From Flavobacteriales bacterium UBA2104 (lineage in GTDB: Bacteria > Bacteroidota > Bacteroidia > Flavobacteriales_D > Crocinitomicaceae), in NCBI GenBank assembly GCA_002331485.1, contig DCYS01000010.1:153788-217787 (forward strand): 64,000 bases of DNA. Direction: 5' to 3'. The notes beneath the pieces are model-generated. The model made no database searches and was not told the DNA's origin. It worked only from the letters and a program-made list of their open reading frames with translations. The position numbers and the translations under genes are program-made. Shown one piece after another: positions 34,759-44,592 of this stretch (its first letter is position 1; each line of letters begins with the position of its first letter).

Positions 34759-36285
34759 ATGGCATTACTGGGGAGTTTGATCAAAAGAGGCATCGGATTG
34801 AGTCAGAAACTGAATGTTCAGCGTGATCATCCAATGGATCAGCAACAAGCCCAACTACATTATTTGCTGGATGAAGCAAAAGACACTTCTTTTGGTAAAT
34901 ACTATGGATTTAGAGAGATTCTCGAATCTGAAAATGTTATCGAATCTTTTCGGCGTAATGTCCCGATTCTGAATTATAAACAGATGAATGAAAAATGGTG
35001 GGGACAACAGCAAAAATTTCCTGACATAACATGGCCGGGGAAACCTAACTTTTTCGCACTGAGTAGTGGAACAACTGGAAAAGAGAGTAAGCGAATTCCC
35101 ATAACAAACTCTTTTTTGCAAAGTATGCGAGATGTAGGAACATCTTTTATTCGTTCACTTCCAAATTTTGATTTTCCGGACGAGCTATTCGAAAGTGAAG
35201 TATTGATGCTGTCGAGCAGTGCAAATTTATCAAAGAATGAAAACGATCATCTTGAGGGAGAAGTAAGTGGAATAAACGTTAGTAATTTTCCAGGTTGGTA
35301 TGATCTGTTTTATAGACCAGGTAAGAAGATCGCGAGTATTGATAATTGGGATGATAGAGTAGAGGCGATCGCAAAAGAGGCACCAGAATGGAATATTGGT
35401 GCTATAGCCGGAATTCCTTCCTGGGTTCTTCTATTACTAAAAAAGATCATTGAATACCACGATCTTGAAACAATTCATGACATATGGCCAAATCTGACCG
35501 TTTTCGCAAGTGGAGGAGTTGCGTTCGAAACATACAGAGAGGACTTTGAAAAAGTTACCCGGGAACCACTAGTGATCCTGGATACTTATCTTGCATCAGA
35601 AGGCTTCTTTGCTTACACGGCAAAACCCGGTAGTATGGATATGAGACTCGCCCTTAATCATGGCTATTTTTACGAATTCATTCCTTTTGATGAACGTGGA
35701 GTTGATGAAATGGGAAATATTCTAGACGATCCCGAGATACTAACGATCGACCAGGTCGAGAAAGATGTAGATTATGTGCTGATCGTATCTACGTGCTCTG
35801 GTGCATGGAGGTATGTTATTGGAGATACAATACGATTCAAAAATCTTGACCCTCATGAGATCCTGATCTCAGGACGTACGAAGTTCTTTTTGAATGTAGT
35901 TGGTTCTCAGCTTTCGGAAGACAAATTAGACACAGCCATTCTAGATGTGTCAGATACGTTAGCCATAACCATAAATGAATACTCGGTTTCGGCGATCAAA
36001 AATGATGAAGGAGAATATATCCATCAATGGGTTGTTGTATCCGAGAATGATGAGGTTGACAAAGACCAACTAAGAAACGAATTGGATGAATCACTCAAGG
36101 AAGCTAACAAGAACTACAAAGTCGCTCGAAGTAAAGCACTGAAAGATATAGCGGTTCGTGTGATCAATAAGGATAAATATTACTCATTTCTGGAAAGAAA
36201 CAAGAAGAAAGGAGGTCAGGTTAAAACGCCAAAAGTGATGCCGGCCGATGAGATGCATGAATTATTAGATTACCTGAATGATTAG
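34759..36285 (+). CDS. GH3 auxin-responsive-promoter-like family adenylating protein
   Basis: A 508-aa cytoplasmic enzyme of the GH3 family, which in plants adenylates carboxylic acids and conjugates them to amino acids. The ATP-binding motif ALSSGTTGKESKRIPIT, the YLASEGFFAYT motif and the C-terminal NVVGSQLSEDKLD block are visible. Bacterial members have unknown substrates. The in-frame start at 34750 is a TTG, so the ATG at 34759 is preferred. Its stop overlaps that of the convergent metallopeptidase gene by 4 bases. Confidence 0.88.
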   Translation: MALLGSLIKRGIGLSQKLNVQRDHPMDQQQAQLHYLLDEAKDTSFGKYYGFREILESENVIESFRRNVPILNYKQMNEKWWGQQQKFPDITWPGKPNFFALSSGTTGKESKRIPITNSFLQSMRDVGTSFIRSLPNFDFPDELFESEVLMLSSSANLSKNENDHLEGEVSGINVSNFPGWYDLFYRPGKKIASIDNWDDRVEAIAKEAPEWNIGAIAGIPSWVLLLLKKIIEYHDLETIHDIWPNLTVFASGGVAFETYREDFEKVTREPLVILDTYLASEGFFAYTAKPGSMDMRLALNHGYFYEFIPFDERGVDEMGNILDDPEILTIDQVEKDVDYVLIVSTCSGAWRYVIGDTIRFKNLDPHEILISGRTKFFLNVVGSQLSEDKLDTAILDVSDTLAITINEYSVSAIKNDEGEYIHQWVVVSENDEVDKDQLRNELDESLKEANKNYKVARSKALKDIAVRVINKDKYYSFLERNKKKGGQVKTPKVMPADEMHELLDYLND

Positions 36286-36860
36286 TCTACTGGATCAATG
36301 GAGATGTTCTTCTCTATCCAATCTTCAACATCACGCATAGGCATATAGAATTTTTTTATTTTTGTCCGATAGGTAGGGTCAATATCTTCGTGCGTAAATA
36401 GAAACTTCTTTGTGGCCAATACCTCTTTGTGATAACCATGCTCGATCGCGATCTGATCAGCTCGATGTTCAATTTTTTTTCGAAATGACGATGATGTTAT
36501 GTACCGCAAACCAAACCAGATCATTCCTAAAAAACTATGATTCTCATAATCTTTGACGTGTCCGAGTTCGTGAGCAAACCATCCTATTAGGACGTCATCG
36601 GGAAGCTCTTCCACAACCATTGTTTCACTTCCTCTAACAAATTTAGCTAGTCGAATTCGATATTTGTGAAGACCAGTAAAAACCTCTCTAAATCCGAAGA
36701 TAGGTTGAGCTTGCATGGTAGAACCTTTTATTGAAGTTCTTGTCAATTTTATTTCAATATTACTATCAAACGTGTAATTTGAAAGGGCAATCCCAAACAA
36801 ATGATTCAATCTCGACGATTCGAGTTCATTGATTTTTATTTCCGTTTTTTCACTTGTCAT
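36282..36860 (-). CDS. HELGH zinc metallopeptidase-like protein
   Basis: A 192-aa protein without signal peptide or TM. WFAHELGHVKDY gives the HExxH zinc site (His, Glu, His). EHRADQIAIEHGYH ~35 residues later resembles the M48-type third-ligand motif (E-x-x-x-D). The fold around it is short compared with membrane M48 enzymes, so it may be a minimal cytoplasmic gluzincin. An array of three AAGTAC repeats starts 7 bases upstream of the ATG. Confidence 0.75.
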   Translation of the reverse strand: MTSEKTEIKINELESSRLNHLFGIALSNYTFDSNIEIKLTRTSIKGSTMQAQPIFGFREVFTGLHKYRIRLAKFVRGSETMVVEELPDDVLIGWFAHELGHVKDYENHSFLGMIWFGLRYITSSSFRKKIEHRADQIAIEHGYHKEVLATKKFLFTHEDIDPTYRTKIKKFYMPMRDVEDWIEKNISIDPVD

Positions 36861-36866
36861 TTCTCC

Positions 36867-36895
36867 TAAGTACTAATAAGTACAAAATGAAGTAC
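36867..36895. promoter_or_regulatory. three phased AAGTAC repeats, possible operator
   Basis: [TG]AAGTAC occurs at 36867-36873, 36877-36883 and 36889-36895 (starts 10 and 12 bases apart, about one helical turn), directly upstream of the HELGH gene start. Each core contains the palindrome GTAC. The spacing suggests a protein-binding array; no regulator is identified. Confidence 0.35.
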
Positions 36896-37034
36896 ATATT
36901 TGTTTAAGTTAATTATATAGTTGCAAACGTCAATTGAAGTATGTGGATAATACTTTGACAAACTTCATTTTTAGGATTCATAGATTGCGAGAATTATAAC
37001 TATTACAATATCAATGGTGTAGCGGTCTAAGTAC

Positions 37035-37042
37035 TATGTTTG
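37035..37042 (+). promoter_or_regulatory. likely -7 box for the PNGase F-like gene
   Basis: TATGTTTG fits TAnnTTTG, 33 bases before the ATG. No TTG is found at the usual -33 spacing, so this is only a partial promoter. Confidence 0.35.
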
Positions 37043-37075
37043 TAAATAGAAACCTCATTAAAAAGCAAAACTAAC

Positions 37076-40000
37076 ATGAAACTTGTTATTCGATTTATCT
37101 CGATTCTTACCTTGATCCTATTTCAATTCAACTCAATACACGCTCAACAACCAGGTGACACGATCATCGTCGATGCTTTCGACTGGACTATGACTTACGG
37201 AAATGCGTGGGACGGAACAATTCGCGATACAACGGTTACTTTTCCAACGAATACCTCTTTAACCTTTGAAAAGATCATCATGCGTTACAATATTAGATGT
37301 AGAGATGGTCAGGTGAATACCGGAGGAGGAAACAGCAATGCATGTGGCGAATGGGATTACAGTTGCAATACGTATGTTCATGATTCAACTCGCATTGATT
37401 CGATTGCAAGAATAACACCATCTCATACGATCAGTGGTTTTTCAGGTGCAACTTATGATTACACTACTCAACCAGTGTATAATTATTTGTCCACAGATCA
37501 AGTAACGTCAGTTGTGAATACAATAAATAGTGAGAATAGTTATGTGATCGGAAACAATACATCCCCAATTTCAAATGTAATAGACGGGAGTAAAAATCAT
37601 TCGAAATCTCAACTTTTATTGACTGCTACTGAATTATCAGGGGCGGGTGTTACTGCTGGCGATATCGATGCAATTGAATTATTAGTAAATACTGCAGGAG
37701 ATGCAAACTTCTTCAGAGTAAAAATGCAGCATACGAATTTAAGTGCACTTGATCCTTCTTCTCCGATTACAACTGGTTTTTCAGAAGTATACTATGCAAA
37801 CACCTCATTCGTTAACGGGTTGAACAAATTACAACTGAACACTCCCTTCACTTGGGACGGTAGTTCAAATATCCTTGTCGAGTTTTCTTTCACAAATAGC
37901 ACTTCGGGATCAACAGTAGAGCTCGCAGGTTATACCCCAACTGATGATAGCACAGTTCTTTTCGAGAACACTAACAGATATGCAACTTTCAATCAGAATA
38001 GCATCATTAACATTCCAACAAGTAGCACTGATCTTGTTTCAGATGAGATAACAATATCTTTCTGGATCAATGGTGATGAAAACGTTCTACCGACAAATAC
38101 AAATTTTGTTGAGGCTTCAAATGCATCTGGTTCAAGAGAAGTAAATATACATATGCCTTGGGGTAATGGTCGTGTATACTGGGATTGTGGAACAGTTGGT
38201 GGATCTGGATACGATCGAATTGAAAAAGTTGTAAATATATCTGAATATACTGGTGGTTGGAGTCATTGGGCATTTACCAAGAATGCTAATACCGGCCAAA
38301 TGAATATCTATCGAAATGGACAGCTATGGCATTCGGGAACGGGTAAAACGAATCTCATCGACATGGAAGAAATGTTCCTTGGAGCAGGTATCAACAATAA
38401 CAACTTTTGGGCAGGTGATATTGATGAGTTTCGAATGTTTTCTTCCGAGTTGGATCAAAATACGATCATGGAATGGATGAATAGAAAAATTGATCCATCT
38501 CACCCATTTTATGCCGATCTTGTACTGAATCTTAGATTTGATGATCCAACAGGTACAACATTTACTGATCATTCAAGTTTAGGAGTAGATGCTACTTCGG
38601 ACAATTCAATTCTTACAAACTATCAACGTGGAGATCAAGTTGTTCGATTCTTTGATGTTCAGCATGATCGACCTCAGGTAACTATTTATCAAGGAGATTA
38701 TGATCTTTCGAATACTACAGTTACGGTTTTAGACTCTGTTGAGAAAATTCAAAATGTAGTTATCGAACACGATATTGCCTCAAATGCTGGAACGTTGAAT
38801 TCAGATGATATCATTGACGTGAATACTTGGAATTATTGGCTGGCTGATGAACACACAGTATATGATGAACAAGGAAATGTGATCAATACTATTCCTGTTT
38901 CAAGTGAAGGAACCATAAATATTACTGATCTGGATTATTTCGATCGATATCCTAGCCGACTACAACTGATGTCTTTAGTAACCCCTTATGGTATCGGACT
39001 TAACCTTGGTCAATCGGGAGAAACATGGTATTTTGATATCACGGAATTCACTCCTGTCTTAAAAGGAGACAAACGTATTACTGTTGAAAATGGGGGGCAG
39101 TGGCAAGAGGATATGGATATCAAGTTTCTGTTTATAGTTGGTACTCCACCTCGTGACGTAATTGATATAAGAGAAGTATGGAGAAATGGTAGCTCAGGTT
39201 ACCAGAATATCATTGCTGATAATAGCTTTGAGCCACGTGACTTTAACTTTGATGCTGGTGGGTCTCAATTCATCATGAAATCTGTCATCACTGGACACGG
39301 ACAGGAAGGTGAGTTTATTCCGCGAACTCATTATGTAAATGTCAATGGAGGTACAAAAGAAAATGAATGGGACGTTTGGACTGAGTGTTCGGAGAATCCA
39401 TTGTATCCGCAAGGCGGGTCATGGATTTACGATAGAGCAGGATGGTGTCCGGGTATGCCATCAGATGTTCAACTAACAGACCTTACGAATTACGTAACTG
39501 CTGGTCAGTCGCACGAAATCGATTATGGAGTGAATAATGCTTCTGGAACATCAAACTACCTTGTAAGCAACCAGATCATAACGTATGGTTCTCCGAACTT
39601 CACGAATGATGTTTCCTTGAAGAATATCAAAAGACCATCAAACTATATTGAATATAAAAGAGACAACCCGATCTGTGCTAATCCAATAGTGGAGATTACG
39701 AATACTGGTTCAGACACATTGACTTCAGCAACCATAACTTATTATGTGAATGATGTAAACAATGCATTCACGTTTGAATGGGAAGGAGCACTCGGGTTTA
39801 TGGAGTCGACTGAAGTTGAGCTTCCTAATCCATCAGGACTTTGGGATGCGGTTACAGGAGTAAATGGGAATGTTTTTTATGCATCGGTCTCAAATCCAAA
39901 TGGCGTAACAGATGAGTATGAGCTGAATAATAGTAAAAACGCAGAAGTAGAAATTCCAGATGTCTTCCCACGCGATATTTACATGAGGTTTCAAACAAAC

Positions 40001-40549
40001 TCTGCAGCTTCAGAGACGAGATATGAACTTTTAGACATGTATGGAAATGTTTTGTATGAAAGAGATAACATGCAAAATAATACGTTGTACTTAGATACTT
40101 TTGATTTGAATATTGGTTGTTATCAGTTTAGATTGATCGATTCTGATGATGATGGGATTAGTTTCTTTGCTAATAATGATGGATCAGGTTATTGCCAGAT
40201 CAGAGAAGTAGGAGGAAGTTTACTGAAAAACCTCGATCGTGATTTTGGAGGATCTCTCGTTGTTAACTTTACAGTTGAATATCCATTGTCTTATGAGGAA
40301 TTAACAAAGGAGGAAAATCTCTTTGAGCTATTCCCTAATCCAGCAAGTGATGAGGTTATTATCTCAGGGCTTAATGATGGGGAGAATGAAATTGTTATAA
40401 CCGATATGACGGGTGCAATTGTAAGACAAGTTTCTTCAACGACTCAAAAGGAATACATGTTAGATGTAAGTCGATTAACTCCTGGAATGTACTATGTTTC
40501 AATTGTGAGTAACGGAGAACGTCATACGAAAAAACTAGTTGTTCAATAA
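37076..40549 (+). CDS. PNGase F-like secreted protein with embedded LamG domain and T9SS tail
   Basis: A 1157-aa protein. The signal peptide ends SIHAQ (residue 24). Residues ~30-130 resemble the N-terminal domain of peptide-N-glycosidase F relatives (MRYNIRCRDG, CGEWDYSCNTYV). A LamG/concanavalin-like domain lies at ~320-470 (SFWINGDEN, WSHWAFTKN, FWAGDIDEFRMFSSELD). Residues ~640-840 match the second PNGase F-type domain (MKSVITGHGQEGEFIPRTHY, DRAGWCPGM). A type A T9SS domain is at ~1080-1157 (FELFPNPASDEV, LTPGMYYVSIVSNG). PNGase F releases N-glycans from asparagine; whether the catalytic acids are conserved I cannot verify, so activity is inferred. A terminator follows 20 bases downstream. 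Confidence 0.82.
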   Translation: MKLVIRFISILTLILFQFNSIHAQQPGDTIIVDAFDWTMTYGNAWDGTIRDTTVTFPTNTSLTFEKIIMRYNIRCRDGQVNTGGGNSNACGEWDYSCNTYVHDSTRIDSIARITPSHTISGFSGATYDYTTQPVYNYLSTDQVTSVVNTINSENSYVIGNNTSPISNVIDGSKNHSKSQLLLTATELSGAGVTAGDIDAIELLVNTAGDANFFRVKMQHTNLSALDPSSPITTGFSEVYYANTSFVNGLNKLQLNTPFTWDGSSNILVEFSFTNSTSGSTVELAGYTPTDDSTVLFENTNRYATFNQNSIINIPTSSTDLVSDEITISFWINGDENVLPTNTNFVEASNASGSREVNIHMPWGNGRVYWDCGTVGGSGYDRIEKVVNISEYTGGWSHWAFTKNANTGQMNIYRNGQLWHSGTGKTNLIDMEEMFLGAGINNNNFWAGDIDEFRMFSSELDQNTIMEWMNRKIDPSHPFYADLVLNLRFDDPTGTTFTDHSSLGVDATSDNSILTNYQRGDQVVRFFDVQHDRPQVTIYQGDYDLSNTTVTVLDSVEKIQNVVIEHDIASNAGTLNSDDIIDVNTWNYWLADEHTVYDEQGNVINTIPVSSEGTINITDLDYFDRYPSRLQLMSLVTPYGIGLNLGQSGETWYFDITEFTPVLKGDKRITVENGGQWQEDMDIKFLFIVGTPPRDVIDIREVWRNGSSGYQNIIADNSFEPRDFNFDAGGSQFIMKSVITGHGQEGEFIPRTHYVNVNGGTKENEWDVWTECSENPLYPQGGSWIYDRAGWCPGMPSDVQLTDLTNYVTAGQSHEIDYGVNNASGTSNYLVSNQIITYGSPNFTNDVSLKNIKRPSNYIEYKRDNPICANPIVEITNTGSDTLTSATITYYVNDVNNAFTFEWEGALGFMESTEVELPNPSGLWDAVTGVNGNVFYASVSNPNGVTDEYELNNSKNAEVEIPDVFPRDIYMRFQTNSAASETRYELLDMYGNVLYERDNMQNNTLYLDTFDLNIGCYQFRLIDSDDDGISFFANNDGSGYCQIREVGGSLLKNLDRDFGGSLVVNFTVEYPLSYEELTKEENLFELFPNPASDEVIISGLNDGENEIVITDMTGAIVRQVSSTTQKEYMLDVSRLTPGMYYVSIVSNGERHTKKLVVQ

Positions 40550-40568
40550 TATTGTGGTTTATAAAAGT

Positions 40569-40600
40569 AAAAAGCCCGGCTAAATGCTGGGCTTTTTTGT
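40569..40600. terminator. bidirectional intrinsic terminator
   Basis: A 12-bp stem (AAAAAGCCCGGC with GCTGGGCTTTTT, one G-T pair), loop TAAAT, and T tract follow the PNGase F-like gene. The terminator at 50891-50916 has the same TAAAT loop and is also followed by the 41-bp repeat. Confidence 0.88.
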
Positions 40601-40601
40601 T

Positions 40602-40642
40602 TAGTGACCCCGACAGGAGATAGTTCAAACTTTTTGGAGGAT
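40602..40642 (+). repeat. 41-bp direct repeat, left copy
   Basis: Starts TAGTGACCCCGACAGGAG and ends TTTTTGGAGGAT. It matches 50931-50971 with a single difference (A versus T in CCCCGWCAGG), same orientation, 10,329 bases apart. The reverse complement contains TTTGAA and CCTGTCGGGGTCA, resembling a tRNA T-loop and 3' acceptor strand with a short insertion; no complete tRNA is present. Confidence 0.8.
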
Positions 40643-40703
40643 TTAGAACGTCTGGGCAGATTGAAAAAATCAAGTTACCTGAATCCAAATTGATCAACTT
40701 GTC

Positions 40704-43700
40704 CTATTCTTTAATCACGGACAAAACTGGTAGCTCCGAATCTTCAAACACAATCGAGTACGTTCCCTTCGACAATGAAGAAATATCAATACTTTGTTCT
40801 TTACCGTTCATTTTACCAGACAAAACTTCTTTTCCTTGTGCATCTACAATCTTGAATGAGGCGTTAATTAATTTATCTGCTTTGATGGAGAAGGTATTTA
40901 ATGTAGGATTAGGATAGAGGTTCATGATTTGATTGTCCTCATCATTGAGCCCTACATTACTAATCATAATACAATCTGTTGTATCTGTACAGCCATTCTG
41001 TGTAATGATCGCTGCATAAGATCCATTTTCTGTTGCTTCAAATATTTGATCAGTCGCTCCTGCAATTGCTTGATAGTTTTGGTTACAGTCTATCCATTGA
41101 TACTGGGCATTGTTCACAACTGCCTCTAACGTAATATCATCGAGTTGGGTAACAGAAGTAATTACTGTATCGATAGTTAGTTCAAGAGTGACTGTTGAAT
41201 CACATCCTTGTACATTGTTTAATACCGTCGTATAGTTCCCAGATTGGTTGTAGGTTTGACCGGTTGTATTCCAAGTGTAGCTGTCACAAGAAGTGATTGT
41301 TTCTGTACTAGTATTAGGTTGGTTAATTGTGAGATCTAACGTAACTGTACTGTCACATCCGTGCTGATTCGTTAATATTTCGGTATACTGACCAGATTGT
41401 GTATAAGTCTGACCATTCGTAGTCCATATGTAATTTTCGCAAGAACTAATTGTTTCCGAGCTATTGGATGATTGATTAATTGTAAGGTTTAAAGTAATCG
41501 TACTATCACAGCCATATTGATTTGTTAATACTTCTGTATACTGTCCTGACTGTGTATATGTTTGACCATTCGTATTCCATGTAAAGTTTTCACAAGATGT
41601 GATTGTTTCTGAACCAGTATTAGGTTGATTAATCGTTAGGTTTAGAGTGACTGTACTATCTAACCCCGCCTGATTTGTTAATACCTCAGTGTAGATACCT
41701 GGTTGCGTATAGGTTTGTCCTGTTGCGCTCCATGTATAATCTGAACATACTGAAACTGTTTCAACGACAAAGTCACCAATAGCTTCACCCTCGATATTAT
41801 CATCAATCAAATGATCGGTTTCGTTGGTAATAATCGGAGCATTGAAATCAAAGTAGATATCAGCCTGGTTGTTGATTACTGTTCCATTTGGTAAATCTGG
41901 AACTTGATCCACCGTAAACGTTACAAAACCATTACTTCCCGGTTCATCTGTTGTACTATCTGGCAGCATAATATTATCAAAAGTCCATTCTAATACTCTC
42001 GGACCGTACGTTTTAAAAGTATAATCATGACTTGATGCACCTGAGTTTACTGTAAAGATGTTCAGGTCCGTATCTAACGTGTCTCGAATCACAACGGTGA
42101 ACGCCGTGTCTGTTCCCGTATTTTGGAAACGAATTACGTATTGCAGCTGCTGATTAGGTTGAATGTGATGTTGACTAGTTACACCAGTTGGAAACCCTCT
42201 TTTATCGTTGGGATCATAACTACCAGTTACGATTCCACAGTAAATATCATCAACGGGGTCAGCATCATCCAACGGTTGATTGTTGATCATATCAGGGATC
42301 CATTGTGTAGAGTCAGAACCACAGAGTTCGACATGTGCATTGGGATGTGAATTTCCTGGATGTAATGGATGTTGCTCAGCAGCTAGAATCCAGGTCTCTC
42401 CATTAGCAGGATAAGAGTAATAAACCGTTTCCTGTCCTTGTAACTGCACGGAATCTATTGAAACCAATGTATCGTTTACATAAAGCAATACTGGTGAGTA
42501 ACAATCCATATCTCCATCCCCTAAGTCACCTGTATTAGTTATGGAGAACTGAACAGAATCTCCCTGACACCAACCTTCAACTTGAAGACTGGATTTATCC
42601 CAAGGTAATATACAAGGTTGCGGCATTACTAAGTTCGGATCATTCCCATAATTAGGAGGTAACGGATCAGTTGGTATGGAATCTAAAGCACAACTATCAA
42701 CTGGGTACAGTTTAGCATCCAAACACAGTGTTTGGTTCAATATAGCATTACAACTCACAGTTGTATTAATGGTAAAATCGACACATTGACCTGGATTAAT
42801 ATTCCCTAGCTGGAATCTGAAAACATCATTTCCCAGCGCAGTAAAAGGTATAGACGTTGAAGTAGGAGTGAGCAAAGAATCCAGTTCTACATCAGCATAA
42901 GCTGCATTCAAAGCACCTGTTGCCGTGATATCATTGCAGGCTTGAACGTAAACTACTTGATCAGTAAAACATCTTCTTAGGAATGGGGCATGAATACTAA
43001 TATCAGGACTCGAACAGGGATTATTATTGACCATCCCAAAATCTGGTCCTGGAGTAAAAGCTTGCGGATCAGTAACAGTGAAGCTCTGTGAAACAGGACA
43101 AGTCGAGGTCCAATTTAAATTTGTTGTATCAATAGTTGCTGTGTATGATCCAATGGGTAAAGAGTCTAAATACCATACCCCATTGTTACTGGCTTCTGCC
43201 ATATAACTTCCGGGATTTATTATAATATCCATTCCTACAATTCCAGGCTCAAGAACTTCAAGAATACAGTTTTCATTAAGGTCATTATATATTTTACCTG
43301 AAATATTGGCTTCATCAATTTTGATAACCCAAACGTCCCCACTTCCATTATTTCCTGTTATATCGCCGTCAGATGAATCCGACGTTCCAGCCATGATTAA
43401 TCCTTGGTCAGAACACTGCTTTATTGTGAAAGCTATATCCAAAGCACTACCTCCTAACGATTTTTGCCATACTATATCACCAAATTCATCTAATCTAACA
43501 ATCCAATAATCATCACCACCATTGTTATATGTTACATCACCATCATTTGACTCAGTATCTCCTGCAATAATAAAACCTCCATCATCTAATTGACTAACTG
43601 AAAGAGCTCTATCGTATCCGGTTCCACCCAATGATTTTTGCCATAATATATCACCTGTTGAATTTAGTTTAACAATCCATTGATCAAACGCTCCATTATT

Positions 43701-44585
43701 ACCTGTTACATCACCATCGTTCGAATCAGAGTAACCGGCTAGAATATAACCTCCAGTTATAGTTTGATCAATTGAACGCAATATATCATTACTTGAACCA
43801 CCATATGATCGTTCCCACAGAATATTTCCCGATCCATCTAACTTTACCAACCAGTAATCATTACCTCCATAATTCACTGAAACATCTCCATTATTTGAAT
43901 TAGCAGTTCCTCCAACGATGTACCCACCATCACTTGTTTGCTGAATTGAACGCCCGGAATCACTTGCAGATCCGCCAAGTGTATTTTCCCAGCTAATATT
44001 TCCCGAAACATCTAATTTTACCACCCAAAAATCAAAATTACCGTTGTTTCCTGAAATATCTCCATCGATCGATTCAGATTGTCCAGCAACGATATAACCA
44101 TTATCACTAGTTTGTTGGATTGAAAATGCTCGGTCATCCCATGAGCCCCCAAAAGACTTTTCCCATAAGATATTACCCATTGGATCGAGTTTCAAAAGCC
44201 AATAATCTTCACCACCATTAAAATTAGTAATATCGCCATCGTAAGAACCAGATCTTCCACTAACGATATAGCCCCCGTCTGTCGTTTGCTGCGCTGATTC
44301 AGCATAATCTCCTCCTGACCCTCCATACGATTTTTGCCACAAGATTTCGCCGATTGAATCTGTTTTTATTATCCAGTAATCATAAGCTCCATTATTCACC
44401 GTCAAATCACCGTCATCCGAAAATGAAAACCCCACTATGATAAAACCACCATCTGATGTTTGTTGAATAGATCTGGCGTTGTCATAACCAGAGCCTCCTA
44501 GAGATTTTTGCCATTCAATAACGGGTTCCTGTCCAAAACCAAAAACTGAAATCAATAAAACTGTGATAAAGAATATTTTTTTCAT
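40704..44585 (-). CDS. T9SS surface protein A: seven-repeat propeller, SdrD-B-like, DUF7619-like, CDSYTW repeats
   Basis: A 1293-aa protein. The signal peptide ends VFGFGQ. Seven repeats of ~58 residues (WQKSLGGSGYDNARSIQQTS ... DGDxTxNNGxxDYWIVKLD) at ~22-425 predict one seven-bladed beta-propeller; each blade has an Asp-rich loop that could bind Ca. Then come an SdrD-B-like domain (~430-500; GKIYNDLNENC, PIGSYTATID), a cysteine-containing Ig-like region, a DUF7619-like domain (~790-935; SYDPNDKRGFP, YVIRFQNTGTDTAFTVVIRD), four ~51-residue repeats of the SCENFTWNTNGQTYTQSGQYTE type (three more than anything in its paralogues) and a type A T9SS domain (~1220-1293; LYPNPTLNTFSI). It is the last gene of a three-paralogue operon, and its C-terminus is unlike those of copies B and C. 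Confidence 0.9.
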   Translation of the reverse strand: MKKIFFITVLLISVFGFGQEPVIEWQKSLGGSGYDNARSIQQTSDGGFIIVGFSFSDDGDLTVNNGAYDYWIIKTDSIGEILWQKSYGGSGGDYAESAQQTTDGGYIVSGRSGSYDGDITNFNGGEDYWLLKLDPMGNILWEKSFGGSWDDRAFSIQQTSDNGYIVAGQSESIDGDISGNNGNFDFWVVKLDVSGNISWENTLGGSASDSGRSIQQTSDGGYIVGGTANSNNGDVSVNYGGNDYWLVKLDGSGNILWERSYGGSSNDILRSIDQTITGGYILAGYSDSNDGDVTGNNGAFDQWIVKLNSTGDILWQKSLGGTGYDRALSVSQLDDGGFIIAGDTESNDGDVTYNNGGDDYWIVRLDEFGDIVWQKSLGGSALDIAFTIKQCSDQGLIMAGTSDSSDGDITGNNGSGDVWVIKIDEANISGKIYNDLNENCILEVLEPGIVGMDIIINPGSYMAEASNNGVWYLDSLPIGSYTATIDTTNLNWTSTCPVSQSFTVTDPQAFTPGPDFGMVNNNPCSSPDISIHAPFLRRCFTDQVVYVQACNDITATGALNAAYADVELDSLLTPTSTSIPFTALGNDVFRFQLGNINPGQCVDFTINTTVSCNAILNQTLCLDAKLYPVDSCALDSIPTDPLPPNYGNDPNLVMPQPCILPWDKSSLQVEGWCQGDSVQFSITNTGDLGDGDMDCYSPVLLYVNDTLVSIDSVQLQGQETVYYSYPANGETWILAAEQHPLHPGNSHPNAHVELCGSDSTQWIPDMINNQPLDDADPVDDIYCGIVTGSYDPNDKRGFPTGVTSQHHIQPNQQLQYVIRFQNTGTDTAFTVVIRDTLDTDLNIFTVNSGASSHDYTFKTYGPRVLEWTFDNIMLPDSTTDEPGSNGFVTFTVDQVPDLPNGTVINNQADIYFDFNAPIITNETDHLIDDNIEGEAIGDFVVETVSVCSDYTWSATGQTYTQPGIYTEVLTNQAGLDSTVTLNLTINQPNTGSETITSCENFTWNTNGQTYTQSGQYTEVLTNQYGCDSTITLNLTINQSSNSSETISSCENYIWTTNGQTYTQSGQYTEILTNQHGCDSTVTLDLTINQPNTSTETITSCDSYTWNTTGQTYNQSGNYTTVLNNVQGCDSTVTLELTIDTVITSVTQLDDITLEAVVNNAQYQWIDCNQNYQAIAGATDQIFEATENGSYAAIITQNGCTDTTDCIMISNVGLNDEDNQIMNLYPNPTLNTFSIKADKLINASFKIVDAQGKEVLSGKMNGKEQSIDISSLSKGTYSIVFEDSELPVLSVIKE

Positions 44586-44592
44586 AAGAGAT

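Noticed and set aside
37016..37034. GGTGTAGCGGTCTAAG resembling a tRNA D-arm
   Set aside because: No acceptor pairing, anticodon arm or T-arm follows; it leads directly into a TATGTTTG box and a gene start.
40395..40697. 100-codon minus-strand ORF across the PNGase F-like gene end, terminator and repeat
   Set aside because: It lies antisense to a real coding end and reads through an intrinsic terminator, with no signal or family features.
41150..41760. Regular ~150-base repeats that could suggest a repeat array
   Set aside because: They are in frame and encode the four CDSYTW-type protein repeats of surface protein A; there are no spacers of CRISPR type.
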